From Terracoccus sp. 273MFTsu3.1 (GTDB lineage: Bacteria; Actinomycetota; Actinomycetes; Actinomycetales; Dermatophilaceae): DNA of 64,000 bases. Of the stretch, positions 10,266 to 18,583 are shown in pieces. The stretch covers positions 63,095 to 127,094 of the forward strand of contig NZ_KB911823.1 of assembly GCF_000383675.1 (NCBI RefSeq), in the 5' to 3' direction. Numbering within the stretch: the first letter of the stretch is position 1; every line of letters starts with the position of its first letter. The notes under the pieces were generated by a model, which saw nothing but the letters and a program-made list of their open reading frames with translations, was not told the DNA's origin and did no database searches. The position numbers and the translations under genes are program-made.

Positions 10266-11249
10266 ATGAGAGTCGTCTTCGCAGGCACCCCCGAGGCGGC
10301 GGTGCCGAGCCTCGATGCCATCGCGTCCTCGGGCCACGAGCTCGTCGGCGTCGTCACCCGACCCGACGCCCCCTCGGGCCGCGGGCGGCGGCTCGAGGCC
10401 TCGCCCGTCCGTCGTCGGGCCGAGCAGCTCGGGCTGCCGGTGCTCACCCCCGCGCGCGTCAAGGACCCCGACTTCATGGACGCCCTCACGGCGCTCGCTC
10501 CCGATGCGTGCCCGGTCGTGGCCTACGGCAACCTCATCCCACCCGACGCGCTCGCCATCCCGCGTCTCGGCTGGATCAACCTGCACTTCTCGCTCCTGCC
10601 CGCCTGGCGTGGAGCGGCACCGGTCCAGCACGCGATCATGGCGGGCGACGAGGTGACCGGTGCGTCGACGTTCGTCATCGAGCGCGGTCTCGACACCGGC
10701 CCGGTCCTCGGGGTCATGACCGAGACGATCCGGCCCACCGACACCGCCGGCGACCTGCTGGGTCGACTGTCGACCGCCGGGGCCGGCCTGCTCGTCGCCA
10801 CCCTGGACGGGCTCGAGTCCGGCGACCTCGTCGCCGTACCGCAGCCGAGCGAGGGCGTCTCGCTCGCGCCGAAGATCGAGGTCGAGGACGCCCGCATCGT
10901 GTGGACGCGTCCGGCGACCGCGGTCGACCGGCTCGTGCGCGGCTGCACGCCGGCCCCCGGGGCCTGGACGACCTTCCGCGGCGAGCGACTCAAGGTCTGG
11001 CCCGTGAGCCTCGCGGACGCCGGCGAGGTCCCCGGCTCCGAGGCGCTCGAGGCGCTCGAGGCGCTCGAGGCGCTCGGGGCGCTCGAGGCCGGCAGGCTCC
11101 TCGTGACGAAGAAGGCCGTCTACGTCGGCACGGGCACCGGCCCGGTCCGTCTGGGCACGGTGCAGGCGCACGGCAAGAAGCCGATGGCGGCCGCCGACTG
11201 GGCCCGAGGCACGCGCATCGAGGCTGGGGAAGGGGTCGGCGATGAGTGA
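10266..11249 (+). CDS. fmt: Methionyl-tRNA formyltransferase
   Basis: Formylates initiator Met-tRNA with 10-formyl-THF. The 327-residue protein has the THF-binding signature [11 protein letters not shown] (109-119) and the catalytic set Asn105, His107 and Asp143. The C-terminal tRNA-binding domain starts near VRLGT...MAAADWARG. An unusual Ala/Leu/Glu run at about residues 259-275, encoded by five 9-bp repeats, lies in this C-terminal region. ATG 10266 begins one base after the def stop; the 3' end overlaps rsmB by 8 bp. Confidence 0.95.
   Translation: MRVVFAGTPEAAVPSLDAIASSGHELVGVVTRPDAPSGRGRRLEASPVRRRAEQLGLPVLTPARVKDPDFMDALTALAPDACPVVAYGNLIPPDALAIPRLGWINLHFSLLPAWRGAAPVQHAIMAGDEVTGASTFVIERGLDTGPVLGVMTETIRPTDTAGDLLGRLSTAGAGLLVATLDGLESGDLVAVPQPSEGVSLAPKIEVEDARIVWTRPATAVDRLVRGCTPAPGAWTTFRGERLKVWPVSLADAGEVPGSEALEALEALEALGALEAGRLLVTKKAVYVGTGTGPVRLGTVQAHGKKPMAAADWARGTRIEAGEGVGDE
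11040..11090 (+). repeat. Five 9-bp tandem repeats inside fmt
   Basis: GAGGCGCTC is repeated at 11040, 11049, 11058 and 11067, with a variant GGGGCGCTC at 11076 and a partial copy GAGGCC at 11085. The unit is in frame and encodes Glu-Ala-Leu, so copy-number changes would add or remove three residues without breaking fmt. The run probably forms a short helix on the surface of the C-terminal domain. Confidence 0.95.
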
Positions 11250-12777
11250 CGAGCCACGCGGCGGCGGTCGACCGGGCGACGGGCGACGCGGAGACCGCCA
11301 GCGGCCGCAGGCGCGTGAGCGCTCCGCCGGGCACCGCTCGGAGCAGCGGCCGTCGGAGCGGGCCCGGCGCACGGACGCGCCGAGGCTCGCCGCCTACACC
11401 GCGATGCGTGACGTCGCCGACGGCGCCTATGCCAACCTCACGCTGCCGAAGCTGCTGCGCGACAAGCGGATCGCCGGACGAGACGCCGGCTTCGCCACCG
11501 AGCTCGTCTACGGGGCGACGCGCCTCTCCGGTCTCTACGACGCGATCATCGCGTCCGCCGCGGGTCGGCCCGTCGACAGGATCGACGCCAACGTGCTCGA
11601 CACCCTGCGGCTCGGTGCGCACCAGCTGCTCGGGATGCGCGTGCCCAGCCACGCGGCCGTCGACGAGACCGTCGCGCTGGCCCGGCAGGTCAACGGGGCC
11701 GGGGCGGCCGGCTTCGTCAACGCCGTCATGCGGCGCATCAGCGAGCGCGAGCCGGACGAGTGGATCGACGTGGTCACGCGGGACGTCGTCGATCCCATCG
11801 AGCGCCTCGCGCTGCGCACGTCGCACCCCGTGTGGATCGCCAAGGCGCTCCGAGCCGCCCTCATCGGGCACGGCGCCGCAGGTCCGAACGACGTCGAGGA
11901 GTCGCTGACGGCGCTGCTCGAGAGCGACAACGCTGCCGCCAAGGTGTCTCTCGTCGCGCGACCCGGTCTCGCATCGCTCGACGAGCTCGAGGACGCCGGC
12001 GCGGAGCGCTCCGGGCTCAGCCCCGTCGGGGCGACGCTGCCGGAGGGTGACCCGGGAGCCATCTCGGCCGTGCGCGACGGACGGGCAGCGGTCCAGGACG
12101 AGGGCTCGCAGCTGCTCGTCCTCGCCCTCGCGGCCGCCGACACCGAGGGTGAGGCCGCCGAGCACGAGCGGTGGCTCGACCTCTGCGCGGGCCCGGGCGG
12201 CAAGGCGGGGCTGCTCGCAGCCCTTGCCATCGAGCGACGGATCCCCTTCGTGGCCAACGAGATCAGCGAGCACCGTGCCGACCTCGTGTGGCAGACCCTG
12301 GCGGCGGCCCGGGCCGAGGCACGCGAGCTGGACACGAGCCTCAAGGTCCGACACGGGGACGGGCGGGAGCTCGGCGAGCTCGAGCCGGGCGCCTTCAGCC
12401 GCGTCCTCATCGACGCCCCGTGCACGGGCCTCGGAGCACTGCGACGCCGCCCCGAGGCGCGGTGGAGGCGCAGCCCCGGCGACGTGGCGGCCCTGGCCGG
12501 GCTGCAGCGCGAGCTGCTCGAGTCCGCCCTCGCGGCCACCACGCCCGGGGGACTCGTCGGCTACGCGACGTGCAGCCCGCACCTCAACGAGACGCGCTTC
12601 GTCGTCACCGACGTCCTCAAGCGACGCGGCGACGTCGAGCTGGTCGACGCGCGTCCGCTCTTCGTCGATGCCTCCGGGCGCGAGCTGCCGGGTCTCGGCG
12701 ACGGGCCGTACGTCCAGCTCTGGCCGCACGTCCACGGCACCGACGCCATGTTCTTCGCCCTGCTGCGCAAGCGGTAG
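11242..12777 (+). CDS. rsmB: 16S rRNA m5C methyltransferase RsmB
   Basis: Methylates a cytosine in 16S rRNA (C967 in E. coli). The 511-residue protein starts with a charged disordered tail (residues 1-45), then a NusB-like RNA-binding domain ([19 protein letters not shown] onward) and a SAM domain. SAM motif I is [14 protein letters not shown]; the two catalytic-type cysteines of m5C enzymes are in [18 protein letters not shown] and [13 protein letters not shown] 11242 lies inside the end of fmt (8-bp overlap), a coupling conserved in actinobacteria. Confidence 0.94.
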   Translation: MSDEPRGGGRPGDGRRGDRQRPQARERSAGHRSEQRPSERARRTDAPRLAAYTAMRDVADGAYANLTLPKLLRDKRIAGRDAGFATELVYGATRLSGLYDAIIASAAGRPVDRIDANVLDTLRLGAHQLLGMRVPSHAAVDETVALARQVNGAGAAGFVNAVMRRISEREPDEWIDVVTRDVVDPIERLALRTSHPVWIAKALRAALIGHGAAGPNDVEESLTALLESDNAAAKVSLVARPGLASLDELEDAGAERSGLSPVGATLPEGDPGAISAVRDGRAAVQDEGSQLLVLALAAADTEGEAAEHERWLDLCAGPGGKAGLLAALAIERRIPFVANEISEHRADLVWQTLAAARAEARELDTSLKVRHGDGRELGELEPGAFSRVLIDAPCTGLGALRRRPEARWRRSPGDVAALAGLQRELLESALAATTPGGLVGYATCSPHLNETRFVVTDVLKRRGDVELVDARPLFVDASGRELPGLGDGPYVQLWPHVHGTDAMFFALLRKR

Positions 12778-12826
12778 GGCCGAAAAGCGCTCGCACGCGG
12801 GACCGCGCGGTGGGCAGGGTGGGGCC

Positions 12827-13606
12827 GTGACGGCATACGCGACCGACGACCTCGAGCCCACCCCCTTCGACGAGAGGGTGGCGCCGACGTACGACGCGGG
12901 GTCGGCCCACATGTTCGAGCCGGCCGTCCTCGGCCCGACCGTCGACGTGCTCCATGCCCTCGCCGGGGAGGGCCCGGCCCTCGAGCTCGCGATCGGCACC
13001 GGGCGGGTCGCGCTGCCCCTCGCAGGGCGCGGCGTCGAGGTGCACGGCGTCGACGTCTCGGAGGCGATGGTCGCCGAGCTGAGACGCAAGCCGGGTGGTG
13101 ACCGGTTGGCGGTGACGATCGGTGACATGGCGACCACCCGGGTGGGCAGTGGCTACCGCCTCGCGTACCTCGTCTACAACACGATCACGAACCTGCTGAC
13201 CCAGGACGACCAGGTCGAGTGCTTCCGCACCGTCGCCGGGCAGCTCGCTCCGGGAGGGTGCTTCGTCGTCGAGGTCTTCGTGCCGCAGCTGCGCCGGATG
13301 CCGCCCGGGCAGACCGCCGTGCCCTTTCACGTCGGCAGGCGCCACGCCGGCTTCGACACCGTCGACGTCGTGTCCCAGCTGTCGGTCTCGCACCACTACG
13401 TCCGGGAGGGCCGGCAGGACGCCCAGGGGCGGGAGCTGGCGAGGTATGCCGCCTCGGCGCACCGCTACGTGTGGCCGTCGGAGCTCGACCTCATGGCGCG
13501 CCTGGCGGGCCTGACCCTGACGCACCGCTGGGCGGACTGGGACCGCAGTGCCTTCACGGCTGAGTCGGAGTCGCACGTCTCGGTGTGGGCCAAGGGCGGT
13601 GCCTGA
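12827..13606 (+). CDS. Class I SAM-dependent methyltransferase
   Basis: A 259-residue protein with the glycine-rich SAM motif LELAIGTGRVALPLAGRG and acidic motif II VHGVDVSEAMVAELRRK, then YLVYNTITNLLTQDDQVE and LAPGGCFVVEVFVP. Its substrate cannot be told. GTG 12827 lies 6 nt after CAGGGT (12815-12820), so a leaderless start is likely. The first codons contain CGGCATAC. It sits alone between rsmB and rpe. Confidence 0.85.
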   Translation: MTAYATDDLEPTPFDERVAPTYDAGSAHMFEPAVLGPTVDVLHALAGEGPALELAIGTGRVALPLAGRGVEVHGVDVSEAMVAELRRKPGGDRLAVTIGDMATTRVGSGYRLAYLVYNTITNLLTQDDQVECFRTVAGQLAPGGCFVVEVFVPQLRRMPPGQTAVPFHVGRRHAGFDTVDVVSQLSVSHHYVREGRQDAQGRELARYAASAHRYVWPSELDLMARLAGLTLTHRWADWDRSAFTAESESHVSVWAKGGA

Positions 13607-13635
13607 CTCCGGCCACGCGCCCCTAGGCTGTGCGC

Positions 13636-14292
13636 GTGCAGATCTCACCGAGCATCCTGTCCGCCGACTTCGCCAACCTCGAGGCGGAGCTCGGGCGCAT
13701 CTCGAACGCCGACTGGGCGCACGTCGACGTCATGGACGCCCACTTCGTGCCGAACCTCACCCTCGGGCTGCCCGTCGTCGAGGCGCTGCTCGCGGTGAGC
13801 CCGATCCCCATCGACGCACACCTCATGATCGAGGACCCCGACCGCTGGGCGCCGGCCTACGCCGAGGCGGGGTGCCAGTCGGTGACCTTCCACGTCGAGG
13901 CGGCACGCGAGCCCCGCGAGCTGGCGCGGACCCTGCGGGCCGCGGGTGCCCGAGCGTCGATGGCGCTCAAGCCCGGGACGGCGTTCGCGCCCTACGAGGA
14001 CCTGCTGCCAGACCTCGACATGGTGCTCGTCATGACGGTCGAACCGGGCTTCGGCGGGCAGTCCTTCATGGCCGACCAGATGCCCAAGGTCCGCCAGGTG
14101 CGCGAGGCCGTGCGCCGCCACGGCGGCGAGATCTGGATCCAGGTCGACGGCGGCGTCAGCGCCGACACGATCGAGCAGTGCGCCGAGGCGGGCGCCGACG
14201 TGTTCGTCGCCGGCTCAGCGGTGTACGGCGCCGAGGACGCGGCGGTCGCCGTCGACGAGCTCCGCGCCCTGGCTCTCACGCACCGGCACTGA
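13636..14292 (+). CDS. rpe: Ribulose-phosphate 3-epimerase
   Basis: Interconverts ribulose 5-phosphate and xylulose 5-phosphate in the pentose phosphate pathway, which also supplies riboflavin synthesis downstream. The TIM-barrel protein (218 residues) begins [18 protein letters not shown], with the metal-binding [29 protein letters not shown], and [12 protein letters not shown] followed by VDGGVS. TAGGCT at 13624-13629 ends 6 nt before GTG 13636, favouring that leaderless start over GTG 13630. Confidence 0.96.
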   Translation: MQISPSILSADFANLEAELGRISNADWAHVDVMDAHFVPNLTLGLPVVEALLAVSPIPIDAHLMIEDPDRWAPAYAEAGCQSVTFHVEAAREPRELARTLRAAGARASMALKPGTAFAPYEDLLPDLDMVLVMTVEPGFGGQSFMADQMPKVRQVREAVRRHGGEIWIQVDGGVSADTIEQCAEAGADVFVAGSAVYGAEDAAVAVDELRALALTHRH

Positions 14293-14330
14293 CCCGACGG
14301 CGTCCGACCGTCACGGAGGGCGCGGGCGCG

Positions 14331-14351
14331 CGGGACCGGTCAGCGGTCCCG
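14331..14351. terminator. Hairpin between convergent rpe and M48 genes
   Basis: CGGGACCG (14331-14338) pairs with CGGTCCCG (14344-14351) around a 5-nt loop. It lies between the ends of two convergent genes and could stop transcription from both sides. There is no T tract, as is usual in this window. Confidence 0.55.
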
Positions 14352-14365
14352 GGACGGATGCCCGC

Positions 14366-15676
14366 TCAACCCAGGAAGTCGCGAGCCCCGAGGATCTCCC
14401 GGTGGGTGGACGCGTACCAGTGACGCAGCTCGGCGTCGACGCGCGCGCCGTGCTCGGGATCGACCGGCACGGTCCCGGGGACCACGGGAAGTGCCTCGAT
14501 CAGCGCCGCTCGACAGCCGTTCGGGGGATGTGTCGCCCAGAGGTCGCTCCCACGGCGGGACGCCTGGCGCCGCACGAGCAGCTGGTCCTGGAGGGCGGCC
14601 TGGCGACGTTCGGCGAGGGTGACCCAGTCGGTCGGGGCCTTCGTGACGACGTCGTGCACGAGTGCCTTGACGAGGTCGTCGAGGAAGGTGAGCCGGTCCA
14701 GCGCGGCGATCGTGGCCGTCGAGCCCGCTGCCTCGCGCGACGCCAGATCGGCGGCGTACTCGGCCCTGCGGTGATCCGGGGCCGCGACGGCGTCGATGGC
14801 GAGCTGGACCGACGCGAAGATCGTGTTGACCGCCGCTAGCAGGAGACGGAACAGCATCGTCGCGAAGGAGTCGTCGTCGGCGCGGTCGAGCCGGTCGCCC
14901 AGTCTGCGCCACGGGTTGTGCCCGCCGGTCCAGTCGACGGCACTCGCGAAGATCGCCGTGGCGGGCCGGGTCAGGGTTGCGCGCAGGGGGTCCCGGTTGT
15001 TGAGGTGGCCGAGCTCGTGCGCGAGCACGGCGACGCGCATCTCCGGGGTGAGGAGCAGCCACAGTGGGATGCCGATGACGAGGACCGAGCGGCCCCGGAC
15101 GCCGACTCGCGTCACCGCCATGTTCACCTCGTCGGCGAGCAGGACGAGGACGTCGGGCTCCGAGGTGCCCACGGCGGAGGCCACCTCCCGGATCAGGCCG
15201 CGGAGGGCGGGTGCCTGGTCCGCCGGGACCTTCTTCAGACTCCGTGGGAGGCGTCCGAACCGGGGTCTCGTCCAGATGCCGAGCAGGACGAGACCGACCG
15301 ATGCGAAGAACTTCGCCGGCGGGACCCAGTCGGTCCGGGACCAGACGAGCACGACACCGACGAAGCACGCGAGCGAGACGATCGTGATGAGGGCAGAGAC
15401 GGCCATGAGCGCCGTCTCGCCGCTTCGTCTGAGAGCAGCCGACGACGGGTCGACGACGAGCTGCGAGCGCAGCTCGTCGTCGAGGTGGAAGGCCCGTCGG
15501 TAGCCCCACCGACTGAGCCATCGGGTGCCGCGCCACGGTGCGGTCGACGGGTCGTACGTGTCGAGGCCGAACTCGCACCCCGGACACCAGGGAACATCGG
15601 ATCCGGCTGCGGCGACCGTGGCGGTCGAGCACTGCGGGCAGCGCTCTCCCACGGTCGCGGTGGCGGCTCTGGTCAC
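14366..15676 (-). CDS. M48 family membrane zinc metallopeptidase
   Basis: A 436-residue integral membrane protease. An N-terminal zinc ribbon (Cys13, Cys16, Cys31, Cys34) comes first, then two hydrophobic segments (about 86-112 and 122-138) and the catalytic HELGH (220-224), followed by further family-like sequence HRRAEYAADLASREAAG. It resembles HtpX-type membrane-quality-control proteases with an added zinc ribbon. GTG 15676 lies 6 nt from a minus-strand TAGGCT (plus coordinates 15683-15688), implying a leaderless mRNA. It stands alone on the minus strand. Confidence 0.85.
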   Translation of the reverse strand: MTRAATATVGERCPQCSTATVAAAGSDVPWCPGCEFGLDTYDPSTAPWRGTRWLSRWGYRRAFHLDDELRSQLVVDPSSAALRRSGETALMAVSALITIVSLACFVGVVLVWSRTDWVPPAKFFASVGLVLLGIWTRPRFGRLPRSLKKVPADQAPALRGLIREVASAVGTSEPDVLVLLADEVNMAVTRVGVRGRSVLVIGIPLWLLLTPEMRVAVLAHELGHLNNRDPLRATLTRPATAIFASAVDWTGGHNPWRRLGDRLDRADDDSFATMLFRLLLAAVNTIFASVQLAIDAVAAPDHRRAEYAADLASREAAGSTATIAALDRLTFLDDLVKALVHDVVTKAPTDWVTLAERRQAALQDQLLVRRQASRRGSDLWATHPPNGCRAALIEALPVVPGTVPVDPEHGARVDAELRHWYASTHREILGARDFLG

Positions 15677-15734
15677 GGACGCAGCCTAGGGTGCGCTGAC
15701 CTGCTTCGGGCGAACGGAGAGCTGCCACTTGCGC

Positions 15735-15769
15735 GCCCGCGGACTCCCCGGCTCGGGAAGTCCGCGGGC
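15735..15769. terminator. Strong hairpin between yciI-like and M48 genes
   Basis: GCCCGCGGACT (15735-15745) and AGTCCGCGGGC (15759-15769) form a perfect 11-bp stem, extended inside by three more G-C pairs after one mismatch. It lies about 100 nt past the stop of the leftward YciI gene and could end its transcript before the M48 promoter. No T-run follows. Confidence 0.5.
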
Positions 15770-15787
15770 CGCCGGCGGGTGTGGAGC

Positions 15788-15850
15788 GTGCGGGCCGACG
15801 GGTGCGGGCCGCCGGGTGCGCCCGACGGGTGCGGCCCGACGGGTGCGGCG
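15788..15850. repeat. 13-14 bp tandem repeats
   Basis: Four full and one partial copies of a GTGCGGSCCGACGG-like unit start at 15788, 15802, 15816, 15829 and 15843. They lie in the 192-bp gap between the two minus-strand genes, just beyond the end of the YciI CDS. No function is evident. Confidence 0.75.
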
Positions 15851-15868
15851 ACGCGCCCGTCGAGGCGG

Positions 15869-16228
15869 TCAGTCGACCTTGGGCCGTGACTTGAACCGGC
15901 GGACCTCATGGGGCCAGCCGCAGGCCTCGGCGATCTTCCCGGCCCACATCGTGGCGGTCTCGTCGTCGGGCACGTCCACGATGGCGAAACCGCCGAGGAA
16001 CTCCTTCGTCTCGACGTAGGGACCGTCGGTGATCATCACCTGGCCGCTCGTCGGGTCGGCGTGGTAGACGGGTCCGTCCTCCTCCTCGAGACCCCCGGCG
16101 AAGACGTACACGCCGGCCGCCTTCATCTCGTCGACGGCCGCCATCGCGAGCGGTCCGCGACCGCGGAACCACTCCTCGGAGTGGTCGCCGACCCACTGCT
16201 GGTTGAAGTAGAGGAGGTACTCGGCCAC
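15869..16228 (-). CDS. YciI family (DGPF-type) protein
   Basis: A 119-residue single-domain protein with the order typical of actinobacterial YciI/PhnB-type proteins: EYLLYFNQQW at the start, KAAGVYVFAGGLEEE, and the conserved VMITDGPYVETKEFLGGFAIVDVPDDETA. These dimeric ferredoxin-like proteins often sit beside ECF sigma factors, but none is present here. Function unknown. GTG 16228 follows AAGGAG on the minus strand. Confidence 0.85.
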   Translation of the reverse strand: MAEYLLYFNQQWVGDHSEEWFRGRGPLAMAAVDEMKAAGVYVFAGGLEEEDGPVYHADPTSGQVMITDGPYVETKEFLGGFAIVDVPDDETATMWAGKIAEACGWPHEVRRFKSRPKVD

Positions 16229-16300
16229 GACGGGCTCCTTCTGTCCGGGCGGACCCTGTTGTCCGCGTCATGCCTACTACACGAACGGGGACCGGTGATT

Positions 16301-16316
16301 TCGACACGGGTGTCGA
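16301..16316. promoter_or_regulatory. Dyad TCGACAC-GG-GTGTCGA, possible operator
   Basis: Two perfect 7-bp arms separated by two bases lie about 75 bp upstream of the YciI start codon, roughly where a -35 region would be for that gene. The size and symmetry fit a TetR- or GntR-type dimer site. No regulator gene is adjacent. Confidence 0.4.
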
Positions 16317-16519
16317 TCTCTCTTCTTCCGCGCTCGACGTCGTCTGCGCCCCACGGCAGCGGGCGGCACACGGTGTGTCACGGGCCCGGCCGCGATCCAG
16401 CTCGCCCTGCAGCGGCGCTGAGCGTCTCTGACCGGCCGCTCTGCCGGGACGGACAGCGAAGGCGCCTGCCGTGGCGCCCGTCACGCGGTCGCGGCGTGCA
16501 CGGCCGACGGACGCGGGTG

Positions 16520-16525
16520 CATACT
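16520..16525 (+). promoter_or_regulatory. -10 element of the riboflavin operon
   Basis: CATACT ends 7 nt before the first paired base of the riboswitch, so transcription would start at its P1 stem. I could not identify a clear -35 hexamer at the expected distance. Confidence 0.55.
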
Positions 16526-16532
16526 GGCACTA

Positions 16533-16657
16533 CGTGCTCCGGGGTCGGTGTAATTCCGAGCCGGCGGTTACAGTCCGCGACCCGACCGCATCCAGCGGCC
16601 GGTTGACCTGGTGAAATTCCGGGACCGACGGTGAAAGTCCGGATGGGAGGCAGCACG
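16533..16657 (+). promoter_or_regulatory. FMN riboswitch (RFN element)
   Basis: The conserved RFN blocks are all visible: GGGGTCGGTGTAATTCCGA (from 16541), GGCGGTTACAGTCCGCGACCC (about 16563-16583), GGTGAAATTCCGGGACCGACG (about 16610-16630) and GGTGAAAGTCCGGATGGGAG (from 16630). The outer P1 stem pairs CGTGCT (16533-16538) with AGCACG (16652-16657). FMN binding is expected to shut off the operon below. About 120 nt separate the aptamer from pnuX; GC-rich repeats there could form either a terminator or a sequestering hairpin, which I cannot decide by eye. Confidence 0.96.
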
Positions 16658-16776
16658 AAACAGGCCGTCGTGGCCTGGGCCGTCGGCATCGTCCGTCCGG
16701 GTCCGGACCACGTGGGCGTGTGGAGTCACCCCGGAGTTCGTCCGTGCCACGACGAACGACCAAGGACGAACACCAC

Positions 16777-17535
16777 ATGCAGGCTCTTGCTCTGGCCGAC
16801 GAGACGAAGAACGTCTTCCAACAGGCCATCGACGCCACCATCCCGATCGGGCCGTACCAGCTGCACTGGCTCGAGCTGATCGGCGTCCTCATCGGGCTCG
16901 CCTCCGCCTACCTCGGCATGCGCCGGTGGGTCTGGGCCTGGCCGGTGGGGATCCTCGCGAACATCATGCTGTTCTTCGTCTACCTGGGTGCCGTCTTCGG
17001 GGCGGACGAGCGCATCCCGCTCTTCGGTCAGGCCGGCCGGCAGGTCTTCTTCATCATCACGAGCATCTACGGCTGGTGGCGCTGGTCGCAGGTCCGCCGG
17101 CTCAACCACGCTGACGACTCGAGCGGTGTGGCGATCACGCCCCGCTGGGCCACGAGCCGTGAGCGCGTCGCCGTCGTCGTCTTCTGGCTCGTCGGCACGG
17201 TCGTCGTGCACCAGGTCTTCGTCTGGCTGTGGAACCTTTCGCCGAACCCGTTCTTCACGCCCGAGTGGTGGTTCTACTGGTGCGACGCCTGGATCTTCGT
17301 CGGCTCGATCGTCGCGACCTACGCGATGGCGCGCGGCTGGAACGAGTTCTGGCTCGCGTGGATCGCCGTCGACCTCGTCGGCGTGCCGTTCGCCTTCGCG
17401 ACCGACTACGTGCCGACCGGTGTGCTCTACACGTTCTACGGCCTCTTCGTCATCTACGGCTTCACCCAGTGGGTCAAGGTGTCACGGGTCGCCGAACGCG
17501 ACGTCGAGCCGCAGCTGACCGGGACGTCGAGCTGA
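16777..17535 (+). CDS. pnuX: Riboflavin transporter, PnuC family
   Basis: A 252-residue membrane protein with about seven hydrophobic segments. It shows the PnuC-family features LHWLELIGVLIGLASAYLGM, WAWPVGILANIMLFF and GQVFFIITSIYGWWRW-like sequence near residue 95, and a C-terminal YGLFVIYGFTQWVK. PnuC proteins carry nicotinamide riboside, but the riboswitch and rib genes here identify it as the riboflavin-importing subgroup (PnuX). ATG 16777 follows AAGGACG; longer in-frame starts would run back towards the riboswitch. Confidence 0.88.
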   Translation: MQALALADETKNVFQQAIDATIPIGPYQLHWLELIGVLIGLASAYLGMRRWVWAWPVGILANIMLFFVYLGAVFGADERIPLFGQAGRQVFFIITSIYGWWRWSQVRRLNHADDSSGVAITPRWATSRERVAVVVFWLVGTVVVHQVFVWLWNLSPNPFFTPEWWFYWCDAWIFVGSIVATYAMARGWNEFWLAWIAVDLVGVPFAFATDYVPTGVLYTFYGLFVIYGFTQWVKVSRVAERDVEPQLTGTSS

Positions 17536-17538
17536 CCC

Positions 17539-18573
17539 ATGGGTGACACGGCCGCCCCGGCCTGGATGCGACGAGCCCTCCGGCTCGCCGCGTCCGGGCC
17601 GTGGCCCGACCCCAACCCGCGGGTCGGCTGCGTCATCGTCGCTGCCGACGGCGCCCTCGTCGTCGGAGAGGGTCACCACCACGGAGCCGGCACGCCGCAC
17701 GCGGAGATCGAGGCGCTGAGGTCGGCCGGCCCCGCGGCCCGGGGCGCGACCGCCTACGTGACGCTCGAGCCGTGCTCGCACACCGGCCGCACCGGCCCCT
17801 GCGCCGAGGCGCTCGTCGAGGCCGGCGTGGCGCGGGTCGTCTTCGCGCAGTCGGATCCCAACCCGGACGCGGCGGGAGGCGCCGAGGTGCTGCACGCCGC
17901 CGGCATCCACGTGACCGGAGGTGTGCTCGCCGACGAGGCGGCCGCCCTCAACGACCGCTGGGCTCGCTGCGTGGCCCTCGGCCGGCCGCTCGTCACGTGG
18001 AAGCTCGCCACGACCCTCGACGGCAGGAGCGCCGCGGCCGACGGCAGCAGCCAGTGGATCACGGGAGAGGCAGCGCGCGCCGACGTCCACGGGCTGCGCG
18101 CCACCCGTGACGCCGTCCTCGTCGGCACGGGCACCGTGCTCGCCGACGACCCCCGTCTCACGGTGCGTATGCCGGGTGGCGGGCTCGCGCCGCAGCAGCC
18201 CCTTCGCGTCGTCATGGGAGAGCGTGGACTTCCGGCCGGAGCGCGCCTCCACGACGCTCCGGGGGAGGTGCTGCACCTGACCACTCGCGACCCCAACGAG
18301 GCACTGGAACGCTTGTGGCACAACGGAATCCGTGATGTCTGGCTCGAGGGAGGCCCTACGCTCGCCGCGGCGTTCCTGCGCGCCGGTCTCGTCGACGACG
18401 TCTACGCCTACGTCGCCCCGGCGCTGCTCGGCTCGGGCCGGGCCGCCGTGGCCGACCTCGGCATCACCTCCATCGCAGACGTCCGACGCCTTGATCTCGT
18501 CGACGTGACGGTCGTCGGGGGAGACGTCCGCATCCACGCCGGCGCCCACCCGCGAGTGCCCGCAGAACCCTGA
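17539..18573 (+). CDS. ribD: Riboflavin biosynthesis deaminase/reductase RibD
   Basis: Bifunctional enzyme for the second and third steps of riboflavin synthesis, 344 residues. The N-terminal deaminase has the zinc set His54-Ala-Glu56, Cys79 and Cys88 in GTPHAEIEAL and LEPCSHTGRTGPC. The C-terminal NADPH reductase starts around TWKLATTLDGRSAAADGSSQWI and has LEGGPTLAAAFLRAGLVD. It begins 3 nt after the pnuX stop, without its own strong ribosome binding site, so coupling to pnuX is likely. Confidence 0.96.
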   Translation: MGDTAAPAWMRRALRLAASGPWPDPNPRVGCVIVAADGALVVGEGHHHGAGTPHAEIEALRSAGPAARGATAYVTLEPCSHTGRTGPCAEALVEAGVARVVFAQSDPNPDAAGGAEVLHAAGIHVTGGVLADEAAALNDRWARCVALGRPLVTWKLATTLDGRSAAADGSSQWITGEAARADVHGLRATRDAVLVGTGTVLADDPRLTVRMPGGGLAPQQPLRVVMGERGLPAGARLHDAPGEVLHLTTRDPNEALERLWHNGIRDVWLEGGPTLAAAFLRAGLVDDVYAYVAPALLGSGRAAVADLGITSIADVRRLDLVDVTVVGGDVRIHAGAHPRVPAEP

Positions 18574-18583
18574 GGAGACAGCC

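Larger units (their letters stand above)
16229..16532. other. Divergent intergenic region, mostly featureless
   Basis: This 304-bp stretch separates the leftward YciI gene from the FMN riboswitch. It holds the 5' region of the YciI gene, a perfect 7-bp dyad at 16301-16316 and the riboswitch -10 at 16520-16525. I see no convincing gene in the remainder, and its base composition is like the surrounding coding DNA. Confidence 0.6.
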
